Source of the DNA: Schistocerca nitens
Lineage: Eukaryota; Arthropoda; Insecta; Orthoptera; Acrididae
Direction of reading: 5' to 3'
DNA: 64,000 nucleotides
Assembly (NCBI RefSeq): GCF_023898315.1
Contig: NC_064625.1
Coordinates: 103,216,269-103,280,268 of the forward strand
Below are positions 37,126 to 48,897 of the stretch, piece by piece. The translations under genes were made by a program, and so were the position numbers. How positions within the stretch are numbered: position 1 is the stretch's first letter; each line of letters begins with the position of its first letter. Below the pieces are notes generated by a model. That model saw nothing but the letters and a program-made list of their open reading frames with translations. It was not told where the DNA came from and ran no database searches.

Positions 37126-37676
37126 CACAGTGGACGACTACTTGCATGTGGCTTGAGTGGGCAGCTTAGGATGAATACAGAGCAAGATGCCAGCCTTAGT
37201 GGGAGTCACATTCCGATGTTTCCATTCGAACCAGCAAGATGAGGAAAAACCGGGTGTTCCTTAAAAAGTTCAACGAACAGTGTTAGCTGTATGGGCAGCC
37301 ATTCCTAAGTTGTCCTGACTCCGGATTTATATCAGAATATTACTAGAGGGAGGCAGGATAACCAGAAGAGTGAAATGTGTAGTGTGGCACAGGAAACCAC
37401 CACCTGCCTTCCAATGTGTGTGTAGACCCCCACTGAACTACATCAACAAAAGACTGTCCAGAATTAATGACACAAGGTAGCACGAAACGAAGAAACGTGT
37501 TACGTGAGGAGTAAATTGTGTGTCTCAATCACTTACCAGCCACAGTAATGTAGTGCTATGAAATCAGTTGTCATCAGGAGGAGGACAAAAAAAATCTTAA
37601 GAGCAAGAGCAATACCAGCAGTATTACTGGGAAAAATACATCTGGGTTTAGTTTCACTTCATACATTCTTCACAAG

Positions 37677-37678
<2 letters not shown>

Positions 37679-37745
<67 letters not shown>
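37679..37745 (+). repeat. (GT)n microsatellite, ~33 units
   Basis: The tract is uninterrupted GT followed by gcgcgcgc. Module A1 has only tatttatgtgtgtgcc at the equivalent place near 4,805-4,820, so the tract expanded in this copy. The Val-Cys repeat frame here is an artefact. Confidence 0.95.
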
Positions 37746-37751
<6 letters not shown>

Positions 37752-40700
37752 CCTTCAATGAAACTTTGCTATTTCGTTTTTACTCACTGATTGTATTTAA
37801 CTGTAGAAAATTGTGTACGTAAATATGTTATCTTACCATTAGTCTCTGCCTCTGTTGTGCAACAATATTGCTGCAGAGAACGTGTGGAAGATGCAGCTAC
37901 CACAAGTGATGAAATATGTTAGTTGAGACGGTAACACTATTGCCTCCATGTTAGTCTAACACAACTTGGTATATTAATGTGCATAATGAAATGAATTCAC
38001 TGAATAAGTGAGGCAGGTGTAACAAAAGCTATAAATATTTTGCAGGTAATAGGTAGGCAGTATACCATGTTTTTCGAATTAAGTGTACTGAAAGAAATCC
38101 ATCACTGTATTGGCCTTTTATTTACACAGTCAAAAACGCTGAACCAGTTCAGAGGTGAAGTCATCTTCAGCTGTGACAAATACATTAAATATAGATATAT
38201 TTTGTAGTAAAAGAAAAACACCAAGTTGTTAAACGTGGTTTTATTACTCACCAGCTTTGTTACTCTGGTGTGGTTATTTCACACTAAAATGAACTCAATG
38301 CAAGTGGAATAAAGTGGAGCTAGTGGACTAAAGAAATTTTTTTAATACAGTAATTTGTGCAAGATGATCATCTGAATGTAGAGCTGCTATGTAATTCCTC
38401 TTTATAACGTGAAAATTAGGAGACTTCTATAAACATTGCAGTGGTCCACTCCATTATTTTTTTTAATTATAGAAATTTTATCCCAGAATTTCAATATTAC
38501 CTGCCGTAATGCAGTCATTGGTTGCGGCACTACAGTCACGCTACTCGCTATAACGCTACTAAACTGTACAAGAATTGAAGTTGTAATTTTGTGTTGTTAC
38601 ATACGTTACGTTGAAGTATACTGAGAAAAACTTCTCTAAAATTCCAGAAAGCCAATTTGGCAGTTGCATATGTTCATTAAGGATGGCTTACTGTTTTCTG
38701 TTCGGATGCACTGAAGGTGATATGAATGAATTTTGTGTCCTCGCCACCCCAAGCAAGATACAAAATCTAGTTTGCTGTCACTGTTGTCCCCCATGTGCAG
38801 GGTGTTCCACAGTTCCTAATGCAGGCTTTCACGGCTTGTATAAGAGACTGTACATTTCTGGACATGAGCTCCTTACCAAAACTTCGTCTACTAAGCTTGC
38901 TGTCCAAGCCCGTGACAGGAATTGTGAAGTACCCTGTATTTATTAGTGATCAGATTGATTGCAAATGGGTTGCATAGATTGTAGCAAGTAGAAATTTGTG
39001 CAGTTATTACATGTAAAATTAATCTCAAAGTTAGCATCTAATTCCTATGTTTTTTTTTCAAAATTAGTTTGAAAGTTAGCTTCCCAACGAACAACAAACT
39101 TTTAAAGATCATAGATGCTAACCTAATGAGAAAAGTTCGGACAATTGTATATGACGGAAACACTGTTGGAGAGATTTATTTGCCAGTGTAAACTGTGCTT
39201 GCACTTCACAAGCTTTCCTTCAGTCTTCATTAATGAACATGAGTATGCGGTAATAGAAATACCTTGTTATTCTGTGATGCCCATAAAATTGTCAGTGCAG
39301 GTTTCATTATAGAAATATTATCCAAGTGGGATTTAATTCCTATGGGCAACTTCGCTATAAATTTTCCTATGACTTCACTGCTTATGAATGTGAACAAAAC
39401 ACTCTAATTCTTCTTAGTACTATTAACAATCAGATAATGGTTATGAACGAAGTAATGTATCATTCAAATATTGGTTTGCAAAATACTTCGTCTCTTATAA
39501 AGAACAAATAAGTTTCCTACAAGTTACTGCTAAGTGGATTTGTTATTTTTAATGTAAACGTATTGCTGAAGTGATATTACCACGTTTGTGTTATTTATGT
39601 ATCTGAAAATCTGTGCCTTATGCAGGTCTTAAATGTTCAAGTAAACCCCAATTGTCTAGAGAACCCCATGGATAAGAGCTGCAGACTGATCGCTCTGTAA
39701 ATTAGTTAATCTGTTAACTGATTTGAAGCATATACCTGTGAAAATGTTCAGGAAAGGTTTGAAGTTCAGCATAAAGTTTGCTGGAAGTCTGTAAGTGCTA
39801 TCTTTCGCTAACACTGGATGGATGAATTCCATGTATACGCATGCAATCCATGCTGAGTCGACAACCATTCAGTTCCTAACTGTACTGTTAGTCGTATTCC
39901 GTCGAGCTTTTACTATATTACACCGCTAAATGAGGAAATTACAGCATTCAAAATTTCTGAATTTGGTTAACAGCCACGCGAAATACTGACTATAAACTTT
40001 TTGTTGCCCATCGAAGCTGTGATTGAGGCAAACTGATACTGCTATCGGGCTCTGGGATGGTTACTTAGTGACAGTCTTACGGTCATGTACAGGGACATAG
40101 AAGACTGAATTAAATACCAGTAACTGGAACAGTTATTGTTATTGTAACGATCGTAGTAGGCAAAGTACTTCCATAGCAAGAATGCAAAGATAGACGTTAA
40201 CATATTGAGTCTTGAGTTACTAATGTCGCTGCACTTTCATCTGCATTGCTTACATGTTTTTATTACACCAGCTATTGGCTACAGATTTTCGCATTTCATA
40301 TGTATGTATCCATATTAGAGGATTTATCACATTAGGACATTGTGTGGAACAGGTATGGTTTACATTATCTGCACTTTTCCCAGTTTGTATGAGAATACAT
40401 CATGATACGAAATACTGTATTGTATTTTTGAAGATAGACTGTTCACTAGTTGTACATCTTTCATATTGTAGATCTGAAGATGGTTGTCACTGACTGATCA
40501 CAATATAAAGTCCTTCGAAGACCCGTTTGGAAGAGTGGAATAAACATTTGACAGTACCTGGATCACTGCTTCTATTGGCGACTGTCGTAGCTCGTGAATC
40601 GGTACATAGTTACTGGTACGTGTGTGGGGTACCTCATGATAAGACACAAATTGTAGATTGTTACTGTAACAGCATATTTCGATACATAATTTTGATTGCT

Positions 40701-40924
40701 ACTCCTGATAAAGCCTACTGTGCAGTGCCATTATGTAATGTTCATTCTGACCTGAAGAAACTATAGTCGTCTGGTCATAACTGTGGTTACTGCCTCTGGG
40801 AGAAGGCTGATCAGTACTGCAACATGCGGCTCATCAGTTCACTTCATCACAAGAATAATAATCACATACTGTCATAAAATACATTGCCACAGGAGCGTGC
40901 TTCAAACTGTAAATCATCACCTAA

Positions 40925-41121
40925 TACGGGATCATGGGGGACCAGGATTCGATCCCTGGCCAGGTTGGGTATTTTCACTGCCCAGGGACTGTGTGTGTGT
41001 TGTCCTCGTCATTTCATCGTCGTCATTCGTGACAGTACATTGGACTGCGTCAACAATTGGGACTTGGTATGGGTGCTGATGACCGCGCAGTTAAACGCCC
41101 GACAAACCTACCACCACCACC
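40925..41121 (+). mobile_element. tRNA-related SINE-like sequence, copy in module A4
   Basis: It is the paralogue of 8,000-8,166, with B box gattcgatccc near 40,948, body phrase ttgggacttggtatgggtgc, and a short CCA tail at 41,111-41,121. It preserves the probable ancestral state of the tail that expanded to 20 units in copy 1. Confidence 0.6.
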
Positions 41122-41464
41122 TGGTACACACTCTCCTCTTGAAGTAAAAGTTCAACATTTACAAAATTACAGTTCCATCTGAGACTTGAATGGCATTGGT
41201 GTCCCAGCTTGATCACGTTTCCTGCTTGATGAGAGGTCATGATCTGGGTGGAAGGAGTCAATGCCTCTCTCTATATCGACCCCTGTGCGATGGCTTCGCG
41301 GTACTGATGGGGTGGGGAGGGGGGGGAGGGGGTCTTCAGCAGCTCCTCCCGTTCATTGTAGCGGACTGCTGCGAGACATAGACACTGTCCGTGGTATCAA
41401 TGCAAGTTGCCGACGTGGGTTCGGCACTGCGTCCTTCAGAAACTTTGGACTGGTACTTGACTGT

Positions 41465-42970
41465 GTACTTGAATGAGGTTTCCAGCTAGTGAGGTGAAGT
41501 ATTCATTGAATTTTTCCACAACTGAATTTTGATCTGTGACTTTTGAGCCTTCAAGTGTTAATGATACATTCTTTTTCTTTGGCGCTGAACTACAAGCGTC
41601 TCCCTTTATAACTCTCCATGTGGATCTCAATTTGATAAGAAACCCATGTAACAAAATGTCATTCCACAAAATTTTTGCCTCTTTGACTACTCTGCCATAG
41701 ATTCTTTTGTAGGCTTTAACAGAAGAATTTGCAGATTATTCAACTCTATATTTCTTACAACAGTACTGCAGAAATCTGTTTCTCTCACTGGAATTTTTTA
41801 TGCCTTTAGTTACCCATTGCTTATTATTGTTAGGTTGTACTGTTTTTACTACTTCTGGAAAAGCTACATTAAAATAGTGAAGAAAGATGCTCTGAAAACT
41901 CATGTACATGCTATCAACATTGTTCTGAGTGGCAATGCTTTCCCAGTTTTCCTTCGCCAATAAGAGATTAAAAATTCTCATGTTATCTTCAGAAAAGGTT
42001 ATTTTTTCAACTACTTTTTCAGAACTGCTACTTGTTGGCATTTCTATACATAGTTGTGCCTCATGGTCACCATAACCCATGCTCAGTACTCTGCTTGTGA
42101 ATCTATAATTTGTTTCTGAGATGAATATTTGGTCAATAATGGAATTTATGCATTCTGTGAGTCTTATTGGGCAGTGTATTGTGGGGATCTCATTAAATGT
42201 GGGGTGCTGGTCATATTTATCAAAGAATCTCTGGTGCTGCTGCCTTTTGAAAAATCGTATTTAGTGTACTGATCCTGATCAGCACAACCTCTAGTTTATT
42301 CATGAAGACCGGCAGGTTTCCACTTGACGCTATATATATGTTAATAACTATGAAGTTAATCTTTGGCAGTTTAGTAACGGAAAGTTCAGTCTTCTTCAAT
42401 TGAGTCAATATGGCTTTTACTGACATCACCAAACGTTATTTGTTATTTCACAAAGATAGAGAACTACCATGATTGGAAAACCCTTGGCTAAAATGACTTG
42501 CTTATCTATATCCTGAGATTGGCTACGAAATGACGAAATAAAATTAACCTCAATGTTACATAATGCAAATTATGTCTATATTTAGTGCATACTGGAGTAG
42601 TGCTTCCAACATGGAAACTTCATTTGTGAGTGACTGAAGGTTATGGTGTAGCACAGCAAGATCTGGGTATTTAGTAACTTTAGTTTGTTGCTGATTCTTT
42701 ATCTAGTGGCATTTCTAATACAGCACTTACCCTACAAATTTTCGGTATCTTCCATGTGTGTGGCTTCTGTTTGCTGGTGGCAATTAGCAGGTGAGTCAAC
42801 TTCTGAAGCTTGTATAAGTTTTGCTTCATCCACATCTGTCCCTCTTCGCTTTAAGCCATTTCGTGATTTTCGTTTGGCTGACGACTTGGTTTGTTTCTTG
42901 CCTGATAGCTTTAAACCACTTGGTAATTTCCGTTTAGATGAGTTAAAAGCTGTGCCATCGGTCAAAGCAC
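41465..42970 (-). mobile_element. Decayed LINE fragment (LINE-B), endonuclease and linker
   Basis: On the minus strand, the end near 42,650 reads HHNLQSLTNEVSMLEALLQ, the N-terminal strand of an APE-type endonuclease. Next comes INFIVINIYIASSGNLPVF (about 42,360-42,300), the interior strand that in intact elements reads IYRPPSG. GYGDHEAQ near 42,080-42,055 takes the place of the usual SDH box. The linker 41,845-41,470 includes KNVSLTLEGSKVTDQNSVVE and FNEYFTSLAGNL, which normally sits just before the RT. The RT itself is absent because the sequence switches to module A4. A basic 77-codon frame at 42,965-42,732 lies upstream and may be the end of ORF1. Stops and frameshifts are present throughout. 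Confidence 0.65.
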
Positions 42971-43339
42971 TTCTTAATCTCTGTTTGTCACTTGCGCTCT
43001 GACGCCATGGTCTTCAGTTGGGTTCAGTTCTGTCGAGTTGTGAGTCCAGCGCATCAATTGGAATTCGCCACTGTGTTCCTCTAGTCATTCCATCACTCTC
43101 CTGCCGTTGTGACATGGCACATTATCTTACCCATCCAAATCATGGGAAGGAGAGCAGGTGTTGTGTACATCGGGGTCACTTGCAGAGTGCTCCTGCAAGG
43201 TCCACGCAGGTTTCACCCTGTGGAGTGAAACTGTCAATACTTAACAACAGCAAACCAGTAACTATGTGGAAGGGCCTCGGGACAGGACTTTAAATGGACT
43301 GGTTTAGGGAGGCTGCAGGGTCATCCGTACAGTGTCATC
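42971..43339. other. Stretch between LINE-B and the gypsy fossil
   Basis: No gene was recognised. It probably includes the edge of the neighbouring gypsy element, but no second LTR matching 55,352-55,566 can be found here. Confidence 0.4.
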
Positions 43340-44330
43340 ATGTAACATAATAAATTCACATGTGGCCAGTTGCTTATGCATGAACACACGAGACCTACAG
43401 TGGGCAGAAGGCAGGGGAGGTTTGATGAGCGCGATGTGCCCTCGGATGCTCTCGACGAGTGCCGGGAGCTTGGTAGCGCCATATCCTCGAAAAATTCGGC
43501 TTGTAAAACCAGGGGCTCCCCGTAAAGGATCTCGGCGAGGGAGGCTTGCAAGTCCTCTTTGTATGCGGTGTGGAGGCCTGGCAAAACCCAGGGGAGAACG
43601 TCAGACCACTGGAAACCGTGGCACGTAAGTGCAGCTTTAAGCGTGTGGTGCCAGCGCTCCACAAGTCCATTGGCCTTGGGGTGATAAGCAGTGGCGTGAA
43701 ACTTCGCAACGCCACAGTACGAACAGAGGGAGGCGAACAGGTGTAATTCGAACTGCCTATCTTGGTTGGTGGTCAGTGAGGTAGTGCTTCCAAATTGGGA
43801 AATCCAAGTGGCAACGAAGGCCCGAGCCAAAGACTCAGCCAAAATATCTTCCAAAGGGAGTACCTCGACCCATCTAGTGACTCTATCAATAACAGAGAGG
43901 ACATATCGAAAGCCCTTGGAGGGAGGGAGGGGACCTATGATGTCAATATGGGCATGTCGTAGACATCCTTTAGGTATGTCAAAAGTGCCTGGTGGAGGAA
44001 GTGCATGGTGGCCGAATTTAGCTCCCTGACACGGTACGCAGGTGCGAGCCCACATCCTGCAATCATGTTTAACACCGGGACACACGTACCTTCCCCTGAC
44101 CAATCTGGTGGAGGTTTTGATGCCTTGGTGAGCTAGGTTGTGGAGTGCTTCAGAAACAGAGCGGCGGCGAGCTGCAGGTACGAAGGGGGCGGGGGCTACC
44201 AGTGGAAACATCCCACCAGACCGATTCTGTGGTGCCAGGGAATGCACGTTGCTCCAGTTGGAGGGAAGAGGTTGTCTTGTTGCAAGGCACGGATATCGAG
44301 GTCTTCAGTTTGCCAGCGGGCCAGGTCGGT
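43340..44330 (-). mobile_element. Integrase region of the gypsy fossil
   Basis: It has an HHCC-type zinc-binding start (HNLAHQG ... CVPCQG), the core phrases HIDIIGPLPPSKGFRYVL and AYHPKANGLVERWHHTLK, and a C-terminal part, in an open frame of about 300 codons. This is clear Ty3/gypsy integrase; it belongs to a broken element. Confidence 0.8.
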
Positions 44331-44389
44331 AGTGATGTTGACGCGAGACAGTTGGTCAGCGCCTACATTGTCAGCGCCTCGGATATATT

Positions 44390-45560
44390 GTGCATCAGTG
44401 AAATATTGGGATATGAAATCCATATGGCGAAAGCGTCGTCAGGGGGAGATGGTGTGAGGGGTTACGGATTGCATCTGCCAAGGGTTTGTGATCTATATTA
44501 ATCATCAACGGGCGACCCTCGACATCGGCTGTGAAATATTTGAGCGCCTCGTACAGGACGAGGAGTTCACGGTCGAAGGCGGACCATTTGGACTGGGATT
44601 TGGTTAATTTCTTGGAGAAGAAACGGAGGGGTTGGGGTGGGGGTATCCAATACATGTTGCTGAAGAACCGTGCCAATTGCAGTATCGCTTGCATCAGCTG
44701 TAATAGAAATAGGTGCGTTAGGAGCAGGGTGAGCGAGTGTGACAGCTTTAGAGAGGGCGCTTTTGAGTTTTTTGAATGAATCTGCCATCTCCAGTGTCCA
44801 AACAACTTTGCATTTGCCTTTAGTATCCTTACCTGCCAGAGGGATCTGGATAGACGCAGCATGGGGCAGGTGGCGCCTGTAGAGGTTCACAAGGCCTAGA
44901 AAACGGTGAAGATCAGTGAAGTCCTTTGGGGGAGGGAGGCTGAGTTAAACCCAAGAGGAAATAGGTCACACAGTCACAGCCAAGGGCGTCCGCCCTAAGG
45001 TGGTGACCTCAGGACTGCTGAGACTTCCGTGGTTGATCTCCACTCCATTAGCAGTGAGCAGTGCAAGCACTCTGGAAATATGGAGAGCGTGTTCCTCAGG
45101 TGAGAGAGAGAAAATCAGTAAATCGCCTAATTAGGCATAGGCGAAAAGGTCAAACAACAGTGAGTCAATGAAGCATTGCCATGTCTGTGCGGCATTTTTG
45201 TGACCATACGGCATGGAACAGTACTCTAAGAGACCAAATGGAGTGATTATGGCTGTCTTGGGGATATCGTCGGGGAACATGGGAATCTGATGATATGCTT
45301 TGCTACAATTGAGAATGGAGATGATCTGGGAACCATGCAACATCTGAGTGAAACCTTGAATAAGGGGGATAAGGTAGTTATCGATGGTAGTGAGTGTGTT
45401 AAGAGCACGGTAGTCACCAGAGATGGAAAGTACCGTCCTCCTTCGGCACGAGATGGATTGGCGACGGCCAGTTACTATCAGATTGACACAGAACGTTGGA
45501 GTCCAAAAGATCTTTAACAGTGTCTTTAGCACGGCGAAGTTTCTGCGTGTTTAGGCAGTG
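44390..45560 (-). mobile_element. Reverse transcriptase and RNase H region of the gypsy fossil
   Basis: RT phrases include GDYRALNTLT and SKAYHQIPM. The RNase H part reads ITADASDTAIGTVLQQ, then FDRELLVLYEALKYF and NIDHKPLADAI. These are typical of Ty3/gypsy polymerases. The region is interrupted. Confidence 0.75.
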
Positions 45561-45979
45561 CACCTTATGCCACACAGGGGTCCTTCAGTCATCTTTACTC
45601 TGTGGTGCGTGCCATTGGCAATTTCACGCAAGGATGTGGGAGAAGCAGGTGGGGTAGGGGCAGAGGCTGGCTGAACCGTTAATGGGGTCGCAGCTGCAGA
45701 ACAATGTCCAGGCTGAGGAGGCGTGTCCACGATTGCAAGAGTGAGTGTGCGGAGTTGCAGAAGCTGCTGTTGTGCCTGGAAGAGTTGTGTATAGACTTCG
45801 TCAATGCAAACACGCAGGTCGACATTCGACATTCTGAGTGCGCGACGCATCGACGTCTGAACGCTCACGCAAGAAAGCTAAGAGAGCAGAGGAAAGGTTT
45901 GCAGCAAGTGACATACACTCTGAAAGGGCAGAGTGTGAACAGTAAGTAGAAACTTCGAGCTGAGGGAGGGGGCGGGGCG

Positions 45980-46375
45980 GGGGCGGCGGCGGCGGCGGCG
46001 GCATGGTGCGACGCACCAGGAACACTTGAACCAGAGACTTTAGTCAGAGAGCCGGCTTGCAGATTAGGGGAGAGGGAATAGTGATAAAGAAAACTTAGGC
46101 CCAGTACAGGTGCATCAACTTCCACGACGTAAAATGTCCAGGGGAAAACCTGATCCAGGGCATATTTGAGCAGGAGATGAGAGGAACCGAGCACCAGAAT
46201 CGGGGAATTGTTAGCAGCTATCAGTGGAGGTGCAGATAAGGGATCTGTGTTAGGGGCGAGGGAGGGCGGGATAACACTGTCGGCTCCAGTGTCCACTAGA
46301 AAGCAAAGTTCGGTGTTGGTGATCTCGACGAAGAGATGCGAAGCAGACGACAGTGCAGATGGCATCTGAGGAGAT
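45980..46375 (-). mobile_element. Protease region of the gypsy fossil
   Basis: It contains the aspartic-protease phrase LVDTGADSV, followed by a conserved strand ILVLGSSHLLL. Its position between gag and RT is as expected for Ty3/gypsy. Confidence 0.65.
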
Positions 46376-47060
46376 GCCGGTAGGCGCCGCGAGGCAGCAT
46401 GGTGGGACGTGGTGCCTAGACGTGCCCATCATAGGCGTTTGGAAAAGCACACGGGGGTTTCCAGTTGCGAGCCATGTCACCAAAGTTAGCATGGAACCAG
46501 CAGTAAGGAAAGCCACCTTGTGGTGCAGGAGCATGGCTGGGCGGCGAGGTGACCAGCTGCGTGGCCAGAGTGTACTCAGGTGCTCGCTTGGCCGTCTCCG
46601 GTGACCTTTGGGGCGGCAACGTAAAAGTAGGTAGTGCAGTCGGGCGACCACGGGGTGGCAGGGCCGTTGCTTGCGCTGACAGCGAGGCGTGTCTCCTGCC
46701 GCGGCCGCGGGTAGGAGTGGCTTCTGTTACTGCATAATGCGCGGGGTTGGCAGATGACTGACTCGAATGATGGAGGTAATGGTGTTGAATGATGCTATAG
46801 GCACGGTCGGCGATGCTTCGAGGGGGCTCAGAGACATGCGACAGTATCTGCAGTTGTAGCTCACAAGGGAACCTCCCCATCGCACCCCCCTCAGATTTAG
46901 TTATAAGTTGGCACAGTGGATAGGCCTTGAGAAACTGATCAATCGAGAAAACAGGAAGAAGTTGTGTGGAACTATGAAAAAATAAACAAAATATACAAAC
47001 TGCCTATCTTGCGCATGGACTACTCAAAGTCAAGGAGAGTGTGCGTTCAGGAGCGCCGTG

Positions 47061-47117
47061 GTACCGTGGTTAGCATGAGCAGCTGCGGAACTAGAGGTCC
47101 TTGGTTCAAGTCTTCCC
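47061..47117 (+). promoter_or_regulatory. tRNA-like Pol III A and B boxes in left inverted repeat
   Basis: GTGGTTAGCATGAG (47,066-47,079) resembles a tRNA A box and GGTTCAAGTCT (47,103-47,113) a B box at tRNA-like spacing. The T-arm pairing is imperfect, so this is a tRNA-like relic rather than a tRNA gene. The mirror copy in the right repeat lies at 47,618-47,665 on the minus strand. Confidence 0.5.
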
Positions 47118-47617
47118 CCGAGCGAAAAGTTTAATTTTTTATTTTCAGACAATTATTACCTGTCTGTCCGTCCGTCCGATGCGAGGTAACTGTTCCATAG
47201 TATGAGAATACACCTAAACAAACATCGAAACACACGTCAGTTGACTAGAGCGCTTTTTTGGGAGTGATTATCACATCCACAAGAAAACCTAAATCGGGCA
47301 AGGTAGAAGAATCTTTTTACCCATTCGCCAAGTGTACAAGTTAGGTGGGTCGACAACATACTCCTGTCATGCGACGAACATGCCGTCACCAGTGTCGTAT
47401 AGAACATATCAGACGTGTTTTCCTTGTGGAGGAATCGGTTGCCCTATGACCTTGCAATCAAATGTTTGCGGTTCCCACGTCCTTTCGTCTACTAATCGCA
47501 CGGTTTTGCGGTGCGGTCGCAAAACACAGATGGTAAACTTATTACATTGAACAGAGGCGTAAATGAACGGACAGATCATAACTTTATGAAAATAAAGTAA
47601 AATTTTCACTCGAGGGA

Positions 47618-47665
47618 AGACTTGAACCAAGGACCTCCCGTTCCGCTGATGCTCACGCTAACCAC
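47618..47665 (-). promoter_or_regulatory. tRNA-like Pol III A and B boxes in right inverted repeat
   Basis: On the minus strand GTGGTTAGCGTGAGC (47,665-47,651) and GGTTCAAGTCT (47,628-47,618) repeat the boxes of the left arm. If active, the two promoters would fire towards each other across the element. Confidence 0.5.
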
Positions 47666-48897
47666 GGGACTACGGCGATGCTGAACTCGGGCTCTCCTTG
47701 ATGTTGCCTACGTTGCGCATGGACTACTGAGTTTGTATATTTTTCTTACTTTTTTCATAGTTCCACTCAACTTCTTCCTGTTTTCTCGATTGATCTGTGT
47801 TCAGTTTTTCAAGGCCTATTCACTGTGCCAACTTATAACTAAATCTGAGGGGGGTGCGATGGGGAGGTTCCCTTGTCAGAGTGAAGTTTAAGTAGCCAAA
47901 TTATCCAAAGTGCAATGTCTGGTAGAAAGTATGTCCACAAGGGCGCATAAGTAGCGCCATAGCTGTGACGGGGTAAGGTCATCGATGTGTTCCTTGTGGA
48001 TAATGCGTTGGATGGAATCAGGAGGAGGACGGAATAGGCGTTCAATGATACAAGCTTTAGCAGATTCATACTTATTCTGAACGGGAGGTGAAAGCAGCAG
48101 GTCACTAATAAGATCCGTGTGATCGTGCAGGTGACTGACAACGCACACGAATCGGGCATTCACGGCGTCCTACACGACGGAGCCCAACATTTTATCCACT
48201 AATACAAACCATGTCTTAGGGTCTTAGGGTTTTCGGTTTGTAGGGCTCGGAGTTTTCGGAATCTGCTAGGCGCGAGGTACTGAGGAACGGTCGGTGCAGT
48301 GAACACACTACTCGGAGGTGCGGGCAGTGTAGCAGTGTAGAGTGGTGACAAATCAGGATTGCAGGCACCAGGAGACTGGCACACAGTAGCTGTACTAATC
48401 TGGTTAACAGGGACAAAACCACACGAGTAACAAGCAACAGGAGTGCAAGAAGAGAGTTCAGTCTTTACATGAGAGTTCAGTTGCATAGTGTAGGCAGGTA
48501 CAGTTGCTGGGGCCCCAGCTGGTGGGGGCACGGTTGGGTGCGGAAGACTGTCCAGTACAGGTGCAGTTCGGACTGGTGAGCACACGACCGGTGTTTGCCA
48601 AGCGAAAGAACCCGACGCGGAAGTCGATGAAACGTTGTGGACTGGCACGTATGGGGCAGCCGTTGCCGCTGTGGGAGCGGGCGGCAGGCGTGCGGGAGCT
48701 AGTAACAATGGGTGCGGGAGTGTAGCGGGTGCGGTTGAAACCAACGCAGCAGACGGACGAAACCATCAGGAAAATGTGCAGAAGACGAACAAGAGCCAGG
48801 ATGGGGCCTGGCTGCATCATACCTGAAGGCTTGTAAGATGTCGGTACAGAGTTACATAGCCTGTGGCTGTAGAGAAGGCATCATGTGTGGGTGCAGC

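Larger units (their letters stand above)
32846..41445. repeat. Module A, copy 4 (longest)
   Basis: It is collinear with copy 1 over its whole length plus the GC-rich insert shared with copy 3. It ends near ccttcagaaactttggac, where a minus-strand LINE fragment begins. It has the densest set of inverted patches: 33,010-33,032, 33,103-33,125, 33,279-33,337 and 37,919-37,959 differ in orientation from other copies. No gene is recognised. Confidence 0.8.
46864..47875. mobile_element. ~1 kb long-inverted-repeat element with tRNA-like boxes
   Basis: Both ends share a long inverted repeat of about 275-280 bp, starting CAAGGGAACCTCCCCATCGC at 46,864 and ending with its complement at 47,875. The repeats run inward to about 47,145 and 47,598. 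The element interrupts gypsy gag, and the trinucleotide TCA flanks it on both sides (46,861-46,863 and 47,876-47,878), which may be a 3-bp target duplication. The centre has no transposase frame, so it is non-autonomous. A 3-bp duplication would suit PIF/Harbinger-like mobilisation, but that is inference. From memory this is an abundant locust repeat. Confidence 0.85.
46380..48830 (-). mobile_element. gag region of the gypsy fossil
   Basis: It includes proline-rich N-terminal sequence, the matrix/capsid-like phrase PSQLWRYLCALVD, and a nucleocapsid-type knuckle beginning CWFHANFGDMA. The region is split by the long-inverted-repeat element at 46,864-47,875 and its upstream end by the LINE at 48,898-55,018. 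The part beyond the LINE (55,035-55,340) is leader and start of gag. It is broken. Confidence 0.65.

Noticed and set aside
37558-37761. Frame with a Val-Cys repeat
   Set aside because: It is an artefact of the GT microsatellite.
45801-46025. Polyproline frame near the gypsy protease
   Set aside because: It is caused by a short GGC-rich repeat within the fossil.
47332-47630. Frames in the centre of the long-inverted-repeat element as a transposase
   Set aside because: They are about 70 codons at most, show no catalytic motif, and the element is plainly non-autonomous.
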